A model generated the notes under the pieces. That model was not told the DNA's origin and ran no database searches. It was given only the letters and a program-made list of their open reading frames with translations. A stretch of DNA of 64,000 nt, taken from NCBI RefSeq assembly GCF_000420525.1, contig NZ_ATVC01000001.1, positions 1 through 64,000 of the forward strand, written 5' to 3'. How positions within the stretch are numbered: position 1 is the stretch's first letter; the number at the start of each line of letters is the position of its first letter. The translations under genes were made by a program, and so were the position numbers. This DNA comes from Aquaspirillum serpens DSM 68. GTDB lineage: Bacteria; Pseudomonadota; Gammaproteobacteria; Burkholderiales; Aquaspirillaceae. Below, one piece after another: positions 57,520 through 64,000 of this stretch.

Positions 57520-58443
57520 ATGAGTAAACTGCGACTATTGTTTAATTCAATCGCAGTTCATGCGACCATGTCACCTTATAAATCCCCGTTTGACATCAAG
57601 TCTGCCAGTATTGATGCACTTGCGCTGCATCTCTACACGCTAGACCTTGCCCGGCTAGAACAGGCCTTCTCCGTTCGTCTGGCAAAACGTGCGGGTCAAC
57701 TTCTCCACGAACCCACACTGCTTGATTTGGCCACCCTTGAGGTCAACACCAGTGTGGATGAACTATTAGCCTTGCGTGAATTGACCGCACGCTTTGGCTT
57801 ACAAGCGATTAGCATCCGCCATCCTGATCCAAGCCTCGCAGATATTGCGGCGGCAGCAGGTTTAGGGTGGATGCCACCGGTGATTGAAAGCACTCGCTTA
57901 TTAGCAGCGACGGCAGAAGCTATTCCTGATGCCATCGCTACGCCTGCGCCAGAGGCGGACATCCCAGCAACCACGGGGGAAACTGCGGCTGTCGTTGCCG
58001 CAACTGAAGAGGAAGTTTCTGTTTCCACAGAGCAGCCAGCAACCGTTATCGAACAGCATCCGATAGCCGCTGCTGAAACAATAGTGGATAAACCCGCTTT
58101 ACCTACACGGCACAAAACTTTAATCATTGATAAGCCAGTGCGAACTGGCCAACAAATCTATGCTAAAGGTGGTGACCTTATTGTTTTAGCAACCATCAGC
58201 GGTGGTGCCGAAGTGATTGCAGATGGCAACATCCATATTTACGCACCGCTACGAGGTCGAGCACTCGCAGGGGCACATGGCGATATGTCAGCACGGATTT
58301 TTGTGCATCGCTTTGAGCCAGAACTGATTTCGATTGCTGGCTTCTACCGTACTTTCGATACCGAGCCCCCGGTCAGTCTCAAGGGGCACAGCGTTCAGGT
58401 GTATCTGGATGCCGAGCGTTTGGTAATTGCACCATTAACCTGA
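57520..58443 (+). CDS. minC: Septum site-determining protein MinC
   Basis: The 307-residue protein has an N-terminal FtsZ-interacting domain (~20-130), a long acidic proline/alanine/glutamate-rich linker (~140-195, longer than usual), and a C-terminal beta-helix with [41 protein letters not shown] and [10 protein letters not shown]-type motifs for dimerisation and MinD binding. It blocks Z-ring assembly at the poles. First gene of minCDE-oxyR. Confidence 0.93.
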   Translation: MSKLRLLFNSIAVHATMSPYKSPFDIKSASIDALALHLYTLDLARLEQAFSVRLAKRAGQLLHEPTLLDLATLEVNTSVDELLALRELTARFGLQAISIRHPDPSLADIAAAAGLGWMPPVIESTRLLAATAEAIPDAIATPAPEADIPATTGETAAVVAATEEEVSVSTEQPATVIEQHPIAAAETIVDKPALPTRHKTLIIDKPVRTGQQIYAKGGDLIVLATISGGAEVIADGNIHIYAPLRGRALAGAHGDMSARIFVHRFEPELISIAGFYRTFDTEPPVSLKGHSVQVYLDAERLVIAPLT

Positions 58444-58471
58444 ACCACACCAGTTTGATAAGGATAGTACT

Positions 58472-59281
58472 GTGGCAAGAATCATTGTGATTACCTCTGG
58501 TAAAGGTGGCGTGGGAAAAACCACCACCAGCGCCAGCTTTGCTGCCGGTTTGGCTTTACGTGGCCACAAAACCGTCGTCATCGACTTTGATGTCGGTTTG
58601 CGGAACCTTGACTTGATTATGGGCTGTGAACGGCGTGTCGTTTACGACATTATCAACGTCATTAACAATGAATCTTCTTTAAACCAATCACTGATTAAAG
58701 ATAAGCATTGCGACAATCTTTACATCTTGCCCGCCTCTCAAACACGGGACAAAGATGCGTTAACCCTCGAAGGGGTTGAACGGGTCATCAATGAATTAGC
58801 AAAAGACTTTGAATACATTGTTTGTGATTCGCCAGCAGGCATTGAAAAAGGCGCGCTGACTGCACTGTATTTTGCCGATGAGGCGATTGTGGTGACCAAC
58901 CCAGAAGTCGCCTCTGTGCGTGATTCTGACCGTATCCTCGGCCTGCTCGCTTCCAAGTCACGTCGTGCAATCGAAAATCTCGAACCGATTCGAGAACATC
59001 TACTGGTTACGCGCTATGCACCAGAACGGGTAGAAAAAGGTGAGATGCTCTCGGTGAATGATGTGAAAGAAATTCTGCGCATTCCGTTCATTGGTGTGGT
59101 TCCAGAATCTCAGGCTGTATTACAGGCCTCTAACTCAGGGACGCCGGTGATCCATGTCAATGGTGCAGATGCTTCTGATGCCTATAAAGACGTCGTCGCC
59201 CGTTTCTTAGGTGAAGACCGTCCTCATCGATTCTTAGATGTGCAAAAGGTTGGCCTACTCAAGCGCCTGTTTGGAGGCTAA
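58472..59281 (+). CDS. minD: Septum site-determining ATPase MinD
   Basis: The 269-residue ParA-type ATPase has the deviant Walker [43 protein letters not shown] and the C-terminal membrane-targeting helix [10 protein letters not shown]. It starts at a GTG (58472) after AAGGA. It recruits MinC to the membrane and oscillates with MinE. Confidence 0.97.
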   Translation: MARIIVITSGKGGVGKTTTSASFAAGLALRGHKTVVIDFDVGLRNLDLIMGCERRVVYDIINVINNESSLNQSLIKDKHCDNLYILPASQTRDKDALTLEGVERVINELAKDFEYIVCDSPAGIEKGALTALYFADEAIVVTNPEVASVRDSDRILGLLASKSRRAIENLEPIREHLLVTRYAPERVEKGEMLSVNDVKEILRIPFIGVVPESQAVLQASNSGTPVIHVNGADASDAYKDVVARFLGEDRPHRFLDVQKVGLLKRLFGG

Positions 59282-59288
59282 AACAGCT

Positions 59289-59570
59289 ATGTCCCTGATT
59301 GAAAAAATCTTTGGTCGTACCGAACCAAGCCCACCTGTGCGCAGCGTGGGCAGCGCCGCCGTGGCACGTGAACGCTTACAAATTATCTTGGCACACGAAC
59401 GTGGCGATAATAATGAAGCTGCCCCCGACTATCTCCCCGCTTTACAAGCTGAACTGATGCAGGTGATCTCTAAATATATCCGCATCTCGCAAGAAGACAT
59501 CAAAGTTCAATTCGAGCGGCAAAACAAATTTGAAGTGCTCGAGGTCAATATCATCTTGCCAGAAAAATAA
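59289..59570 (+). CDS. minE: Cell division topological specificity factor MinE
   Basis: The 93-residue protein begins [10 protein letters not shown], continues with [13 protein letters not shown] (the MinD-contact helix) and ends with VEVNIILP-type beta strands. The ATG at 59289 gives the normal length; an upstream in-frame start inside minD was rejected. It is seven bases after minD and three bases before oxyR. Confidence 0.96.
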   Translation: MSLIEKIFGRTEPSPPVRSVGSAAVARERLQIILAHERGDNNEAAPDYLPALQAELMQVISKYIRISQEDIKVQFERQNKFEVLEVNIILPEK

Positions 59571-59573
59571 ATC

Positions 59574-60512
59574 ATGACCCTAACCGAGCTGCGCTATATC
59601 GTTGCAGTCGCCCGTGAACGCCATTTTGGCCGTGCTGCTACACGTTGTTTTGTCAGTCAGCCCACTCTGTCTATTGCCGTTAAAAAATTTGAAGAAGAAC
59701 TCGGCATTTCGCTATTTGAGCGTGGCACAGAAATCACCATCACGCCGCAAGGTGAGCCCATTATTCAACAAGCGCAGCTGGTGTTAGAACAGGTTGAACG
59801 CCTACGCTTACTTGCCAGCAGCCAACAAAATCAGCTGGCAGGGCCGCTGCGCTTAGGCATTATTTTCACCATCAGCCCCTATCTCTTACCCAGATTGATT
59901 CCAGCATTACAACAGACCACGCCAGAAATGCCGCTGTATCTGGAAGAGAATTACACCTCGCGTCTGACAGAGATGCTCAAGCTGGGTGAAATTGATGCAG
60001 CGATTGTGGCGGAACCGTTTGAAGAATCGGGTTTAGCCACCCTACCACTGTACGACGAGCCTTTTATTGTCGCCACCCCACGGCAACACCCGTGGGCACA
60101 ACGCACCCAGATTGCACCGCAAGAGCTGGCACAAGAAAGCATTTTGCTGTTAGCACACGGCAACTGTTTCCGTGATCAAGTTTTGGCCTTATGTGATCGC
60201 CACAGCGAACCCTCGCTGCCCCACACGCCCGGATTAGAAAGTTGGCAACATGGTTTACAAGGTAGCTCTTTGACCACTGTTCGCCACATGGTGGCCGGAG
60301 GATTGGGGATTACGGTTTTGCCGCTGACGTCGGTACAAAATGGCGATGAGGCTATGCTATCGCTTATCCCGTTTACCCCACCCGCTCCGACTCGGCGCGT
60401 GGTATTGGCCTACCGCCGGCAATACCCTCGCCAAAAAGCCATCGCCGCCCTCGCCGAAGCGATTTATCAATGTGGATTAGCAGGTGTTACCATGCTGCCT
60501 TCTGTACGCTAA
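59574..60512 (+). CDS. oxyR: Hydrogen-peroxide sensor/regulator OxyR
   Basis: This 312-residue LysR-family regulator has an N-terminal helix-turn-helix (FGRAATRCFVSQPTLSIAVKK) and a C-terminal sensor domain with Cys198 and Cys207 in GNCFRDQVLALC. The nine-residue spacing matches the redox pair of E. coli OxyR (199/208), so peroxide sensing is likely. It starts three bases after minE; minCDE-oxyR linkage is known from Neisseria. Confidence 0.93.
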   Translation: MTLTELRYIVAVARERHFGRAATRCFVSQPTLSIAVKKFEEELGISLFERGTEITITPQGEPIIQQAQLVLEQVERLRLLASSQQNQLAGPLRLGIIFTISPYLLPRLIPALQQTTPEMPLYLEENYTSRLTEMLKLGEIDAAIVAEPFEESGLATLPLYDEPFIVATPRQHPWAQRTQIAPQELAQESILLLAHGNCFRDQVLALCDRHSEPSLPHTPGLESWQHGLQGSSLTTVRHMVAGGLGITVLPLTSVQNGDEAMLSLIPFTPPAPTRRVVLAYRRQYPRQKAIAALAEAIYQCGLAGVTMLPSVR

Positions 60513-60527
60513 CCATCTGATTTTGCT

Positions 60528-61637
60528 ATGAGCACAAAACCACAAGTTCAAATCAATACCAGTTACGGCCCATTCATCATGGAGCTGTACCCAGAACAGG
60601 CCCCAAAAACGGTCAACAACTTCCTCAGTTATGTCGACAAAGACTTTTACACGGGCACCATCTTTCATCGGGTGATCAATCAATTTGTGGTGCAAGGCGG
60701 GGGGATGAATCAAAAGCTACAATTTAAAACCACCGATGCTGCGATTGAACTGGAAAGCAACACTGGCCTTAGCCATCTGCGTGGCACAGTGGCCATGGCT
60801 CGCACCAACGATCCCAACTCCGCCACTTCGCAATTTTTTGTGAATACGGTCGACAACACCAATCTCAATTATCAAAGCAGCACCCAGCCAGGTTATGCCG
60901 TCTTTGGTAAAGTCATTGATGGCCTAGATGTCATTGATAAAATCGAAAAAGCCAAAGTCGCCAACGTCACCATCAGCGGCACGCCCTATCAAGACTTTCC
61001 TTATCCCTATCTGATTTCGATTTACGGTGCAGAACGCTACGAAGCAGCAGCCAATCCCACGCTAACCAGCCATACCTTAAAAGGCAATGCCTACGGCATC
61101 GCAATTGCACAATATAGCGGAGCCCGCACAGATTACGGCGTGAAGTTAACCTCGAACAATACAATCAGCGTTACGAAGCTAGGCGGCAGCTATAGCCCTG
61201 AAACAGTGACAAAGGCATCGCGGCTGGAGTTTACTGATGGCAAATTTGCTTATGACTTGAATGGCAATGCAGGGAAAACGGCCTTGCTGATTAACGCTGC
61301 TTTTGGCCTTAATGCTTTGCAAGCAAATATTGTGAGCACTGGATTGGATTTATTCGATCAAGGGAAATCGATGCAGAGTGTGGTGGCATTGGCAGTGCAA
61401 ACCCCATTGTTCCAATCCCTCGCGGGTGGCAGCGACAATGCGTCGTTTGTCAAAGCGGTCTACCGCAATGTCACCGGCAGTTTACCCGATGCAACAACCC
61501 AAGCGCTCTATCAGGGTATGCTCGACCGTGGAGAAACCACACAAGGCGATTTGTTAGCGGCAGCAGCAACATTACAAGCCAATGCCAATACGGTTGATTT
61601 GGTGGGCTTGGCTAACAGCGGTTTGGCCTATCTTTGA
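60528..61637 (+). CDS. Cyclophilin-type peptidyl-prolyl isomerase with DUF4214-like tail
   Basis: Residues 1-175 form a cyclophilin domain (NTSYGPFIMELYPEQAPKTV, FHRVINQFVVQGGG, ARTNDPNSATSQFFVN). Residues ~185-369 have no known cyclophilin counterpart but resemble DUF4214-type modules of RTX or S-layer-like secreted proteins: a beta segment LEFTDGKFAYDLNGNAGKTA, then SFVKAVYRNVTGSLPDATTQ and LYQGMLDRGETTQGDLLAAA. There is no N-terminal signal peptide, so it is either cytoplasmic or exported by a C-terminal, type I-like route. It follows oxyR by 15 bases. Confidence 0.8.
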   Translation: MSTKPQVQINTSYGPFIMELYPEQAPKTVNNFLSYVDKDFYTGTIFHRVINQFVVQGGGMNQKLQFKTTDAAIELESNTGLSHLRGTVAMARTNDPNSATSQFFVNTVDNTNLNYQSSTQPGYAVFGKVIDGLDVIDKIEKAKVANVTISGTPYQDFPYPYLISIYGAERYEAAANPTLTSHTLKGNAYGIAIAQYSGARTDYGVKLTSNNTISVTKLGGSYSPETVTKASRLEFTDGKFAYDLNGNAGKTALLINAAFGLNALQANIVSTGLDLFDQGKSMQSVVALAVQTPLFQSLAGGSDNASFVKAVYRNVTGSLPDATTQALYQGMLDRGETTQGDLLAAAATLQANANTVDLVGLANSGLAYL

Positions 61638-61656
61638 GACTCTCGCCCCTCTGATA

Positions 61657-61681
61657 GGTGGGCACGGCTTGTGTGCCCACC
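61657..61681. terminator. Hairpin between convergent cyclophilin and SpeE-like genes
   Basis: A perfect 9-bp stem GGTGGGCAC/GTGCCCACC with a 7-base loop lies between two convergent stop codons. No T tract follows on either strand. Confidence 0.45.
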
Positions 61682-61688
61682 CAATGCG

Positions 61689-62492
61689 CTATTGTCTGGG
61701 CAATAGGCGTTGTGCCGTATGTGGATTTTCTGCTTTCAAACGCGAGACAAACGCATCAAACTCGATATTGCATTGCGCTGTCAGTGTATTCGCCTCGGTC
61801 GCCAAGCGATCTAGCCGCAGTACGCTGGGTATCGGTGGACGCATGGCAAGAATGGCCACATTGCCGTGCGTTGTCGCCGGTAGTTGAAATGCCCATCCCT
61901 CAAACAGTCGCGTTACCGTCTGAAAACGCCGCTCGAAAAACGGATCTTTACGCCAAAAATTCAGCGACAACACCCCCTCAGCCGACAAGGCTTGGCGGCA
62001 ATCGTGCAAAAACGGCTCTCGCACCGTGTCCGCGACAATTTCCACGCCATCAAAAGCATCTACCAAAATCAGATCAAACTGCTGTTCACACTGCGCCATA
62101 AAGGCCACGCCATCCATGACGTGAATGGTAAGCCGTTCGCCTTCTTCCGGTAACTCAAACCACTGTCGCGCCGCCGCCACCACTTCAGCGTGCAGTTCAA
62201 CCACCGTGTGCACACTCTCCGGCAGATGTTCATAGCAAAACCGCAGCAAAGAACCCCCACCCAAACCGATATGAAGAATCCGTTTCGGTTGGCGATAAAA
62301 CAGCAATCCACCCATCATCGCCCGTGTGTAGGACAACACCAATTCGGCAGGATGCCCGACATTCATCAGGCTTTGTACCGTATCCGTGCCCAACAACAAC
62401 GCCCGCCCTTCGCCACTTTCGCATACCTCAACCGGCACCCCAGCACGCTGTCGCCGTCTTGCCGTCGGTACAGGCTTATGATGCACAGCCAT
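61689..62492 (-). CDS. Spermidine synthase-like methyltransferase-fold protein
   Basis: The 267-residue Rossmann-fold protein has the nucleotide motif [30 protein letters not shown], and [11 protein letters not shown], as in SpeE-like aminopropyltransferases, but the N-terminal strand and the polyamine-binding region are shortened or diverged. Function may be polyamine synthesis or an uncharacterised transferase. The ATG at 62492 overlaps the ttcA 3' end by 17 bases, so they are one operon. Confidence 0.7.
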   Translation of the reverse strand: MAVHHKPVPTARRRQRAGVPVEVCESGEGRALLLGTDTVQSLMNVGHPAELVLSYTRAMMGGLLFYRQPKRILHIGLGGGSLLRFCYEHLPESVHTVVELHAEVVAAARQWFELPEEGERLTIHVMDGVAFMAQCEQQFDLILVDAFDGVEIVADTVREPFLHDCRQALSAEGVLSLNFWRKDPFFERRFQTVTRLFEGWAFQLPATTHGNVAILAMRPPIPSVLRLDRLATEANTLTAQCNIEFDAFVSRLKAENPHTAQRLLPRQ

Positions 62493-63453
62493 CCCCTTTT
62501 GGACGGGAATCTAAAATACTGAATACTCGCCGTGGTGATGGGGTGGCAGTTTCATCATCGTCTTCTTGCGGTGGCAATGGATCGTGGAAAGTTTGACGAT
62601 CAAACGCGGTATCACCGTCAGCCATCGGCATGCCTGTCCGCTGTAAATCATGGAAGTTAAACAACCCTGTGTCGGCGAGGTGAGATGGCACCACATTTTG
62701 CAAACTGCGGAACATGGTTTCAATCCGCCCGGGGAAACGCTTATCCCAATCGGCCAACATTTCTTTCACCACCTGCCGTTGCAAATTGGGCTGTGAGCCA
62801 CAGAGATTGCAAGGAATAATGGGAAATTGTCGCTGTTCGGCATAGCGAACAAGGTCTTTTTCTCGGCAATAGGCCAAAGGACGAATCACAATATGTTTGC
62901 CATCATCGCTGATGAGCTTAGGCGGCATGGCTTTTAGTTTTCCGCCGTAGAACATATTGAGAAACAGGGTTTCTAAAATGTCCTCGCGGTGATGACCGAG
63001 GGCAATCTTGGTTGCCCCCAGTTCATCCGCCACGCGATATAAGATGCCACGCCGTAAGCGCGAGCACAGAGAACACGTGGTTTTTCCTTCAGGCACCAAT
63101 TTTTTGACGATGCTATAGGTATCTTCTTCGATAATGCGATATTCAATACCTAATTGTGCCAAATAGGTTGGCAATACATCGGCGGGAAAACCAGGTTGTT
63201 TTTGGTCAAGATTCACCGCCACCAAGGAAAAGTCGATTGGGGCCGATTTTTGCAAGCCAAGCAAAATATCTAATAAGGCATAGCTATCTTTACCACCCGA
63301 CAGGCACACCATCACCTTGTCGCCGGGTTCGATCATTTGGAAATCGTTGATCGCATCGCCAACGTGATGACGCAGACGTTTGGTTAATTTATTGGCTTGA
63401 TAACGTGCTTTTTTCTCGGCGTCAGTGAGCTCAACCGCAACAGAAACAGACAT
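62476..63453 (-). CDS. ttcA: tRNA 2-thiocytidine biosynthesis protein TtcA
   Basis: This 325-residue PP-loop ATPase thiolates C32 of some tRNAs. It has [17 protein letters not shown] (PP-loop), [10 protein letters not shown] and [10 protein letters not shown], whose cysteines hold the iron-sulfur cluster, and [21 protein letters not shown]. The C-terminus has an acidic extension ([16 protein letters not shown]). It starts the operon with the SpeE-like gene. ~90 bases upstream lies a palindromic repeat. Confidence 0.95.
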   Translation of the reverse strand: MSVSVAVELTDAEKKARYQANKLTKRLRHHVGDAINDFQMIEPGDKVMVCLSGGKDSYALLDILLGLQKSAPIDFSLVAVNLDQKQPGFPADVLPTYLAQLGIEYRIIEEDTYSIVKKLVPEGKTTCSLCSRLRRGILYRVADELGATKIALGHHREDILETLFLNMFYGGKLKAMPPKLISDDGKHIVIRPLAYCREKDLVRYAEQRQFPIIPCNLCGSQPNLQRQVVKEMLADWDKRFPGRIETMFRSLQNVVPSHLADTGLFNFHDLQRTGMPMADGDTAFDRQTFHDPLPPQEDDDETATPSPRRVFSILDSRPKGDGCAS

Positions 63454-63540
63454 AGGACATCGCCTAACAAACTGAAAAGGCGATGATTTTAGCAGATTGC
63501 ACCGAGGGATTCTCTGGCGGCGTGGGTTGAGGATAGCTGA

Positions 63541-63624
63541 CGTAGGTTGGTTTGCCGGTTGTTTGGCAACCCAACATAACCGACAGCCACATTATGTTGG
63601 GTTACGAATGCAACCCAACCTACG
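63541..63624. repeat. Nested palindromic (MITE-like) repeat
   Basis: The outer arms CGTAGGTTGGTTTGC and GCAACCCAACCTACG pair with one mismatch. Inside, AACCCAACATAA (63568-63579) and TTATGTTGGGTT (63592-63603) form a perfect 12-bp stem. Sequences of the CGTAGGTTGGGTTGC type are widespread intergenic repeats in proteobacteria. The element lies upstream of ttcA. Confidence 0.75.
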
Positions 63625-63742
63625 ATGCTGCACACTACAATCGGGGTCTAGTTGTTCTTATAGTTTGACATACGCATTCCAAATGAATCATATTCGAATC
63701 ACTAGCCACGGGACTAGCGGGCGCAAGCCTCCCCCCGAGGAC

Positions 63743-63760
63743 ATACGATAGCTGGCGTAT
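63743..63760. repeat. Small palindrome with loop ATAGCTGG
   Basis: ATACG/CGTAT enclose ATAGCTGG. The 15-mer CGATAGCTGGCGTAT is shared exactly with the palindrome upstream of pap (327-341), so this is a dispersed repeat. Confidence 0.5.
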
Positions 63761-63793
63761 AGTTGGGTTGCCAGTTGTTTGGCAACCCAACTA
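63760..63793. repeat. Perfect 13-bp-arm palindrome
   Basis: TAGTTGGGTTGCC (63760-63772) and GGCAACCCAACTA (63781-63793) pair perfectly around AGTTGTTT. It shares GTTGTTTGGCAACCCAAC with the repeat at 63541-63624, so they are related. Confidence 0.75.
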
Positions 63794-63798
63794 CGATG

Positions 63799-64000
63799 TT
63801 ACCATATAGGTTTTCTTATCACTATTGCTACATCTTGACATATTGTTTTATCCCACATGAGTATTGGGGATACCACTAATCTTTCCAAAATAATTGTTTC
63901 AAATCCATTTACGTCTCTAACTGGACCATCTCCGAAATGCGGATGACAAATATAACCATCAGTTTTTAATATGCTTTTGAAAGTTTCGTAATCATCTTTC
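63799..64000 (-). CDS. Unknown protein, C-terminal 66 residues (partial)
   Basis: On the minus strand an open frame enters from the right edge and ends at TAA (63801-63799). Its last residues include KDDYETFKSILKTDGYICHP, HFGDGPVRDVNGFETIILE and DVAIVIRKPIW. No family is recognised. The base composition is clearly more AT-rich than the surrounding genes, suggesting acquired DNA next to a repeat cluster. Without the N-terminus its function cannot be guessed. Confidence 0.5.
   Translation of the reverse strand, partial: KDDYETFKSILKTDGYICHPHFGDGPVRDVNGFETIILERLVVSPILMWDKTICQDVAIVIRKPIW

Noticed and set aside
63685-63742. tRNA or structured RNA around the CTAGCCACGGGACTAG segment
   Set aside because: No cloverleaf or T-loop motif; short CTAG matches only.
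63497-63751. Plus-strand 84-codon open frame
   Set aside because: It runs through palindromic repeats, has no ribosome-binding site and no recognisable sequence.

Overview
The window looks like a chromosomal segment of a mid-GC betaproteobacterium, probably Neisseriales-like; the genus cannot be fixed from this sequence. The indications are gene order and protein type: dusB-fis-purH-purD with a short Fis of about 79 residues, minC-minD-minE-oxyR, the his run hisB-H-A-F-I-E followed by a HIT protein and tatABC, a permease-less PTS (EIIA-Man, HPr, EI), a Neisseria-type long transaldolase, and a phasin implying polyhydroxyalkanoate granules. No tRNA, rRNA or CRISPR array was seen. The one stable RNA is rnpB.

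Layout. 1-392: start of a tnpB gene leaving the window to the left, with its IS200/IS605-type palindromic end. 393-5077: polyphosphate:AMP phosphotransferase, a STAS-PilZ protein and a c-di-GMP phosphodiesterase that appears frameshifted away from its MASE1-like membrane sensor. 5078-10840: a plus-strand run of siroheme-synthase-like gene, PTS genes and two LPS core glycosyltransferases. 10841-13844: accessory island A with a SIR2 plus P-loop protein. 13876-18120: purD, purH, a frameshifted fis and dusB. 18268-29579: lipoprotein, rnpB, grxD, galU, ligA, zipA, a NIT-domain chemoreceptor and smc. 29610-41915: a large minus-strand surface-glycan cluster (msbA, five glycosyltransferases, deacetylase, O-antigen ligase, and wbpO/wbpP for GalNAcA), broken by a decayed MazEF-like module. 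41916-44900: accessory island B, with an uncharacterised two-gene cassette and an Abi/HEPN gene. 44925-50662: transaldolase, phoBR, an MFS transporter with a tiny coupled membrane protein, and hisC. 50826-56571: his and tat genes. 56660-63453: phasin, minCDE-oxyR, an unusual cyclophilin with a DUF4214-like tail, a spermidine-synthase-like protein and ttcA. 63541-64000: palindromic repeats and the 3' end of an AT-rich gene leaving the window to the right.

Most of the window is housekeeping. The strongest accessory signals are the two islands. Each has an IS200/IS605-like palindrome 5' of a plus-strand defence-type gene (SIR2/P-loop in A, HEPN/Abi in B). Each ends in a decayed minus-strand IS3-family relic carrying the same 14-bp tip, close to the intrinsic terminator of a minus-strand housekeeping gene (purD or tal). 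Several genes carry apparent single-base or truncating lesions: MASE1/EAL, fis, the methylase half of the CysG-like protein, and mazF. They are listed separately because some could be sequencing errors.
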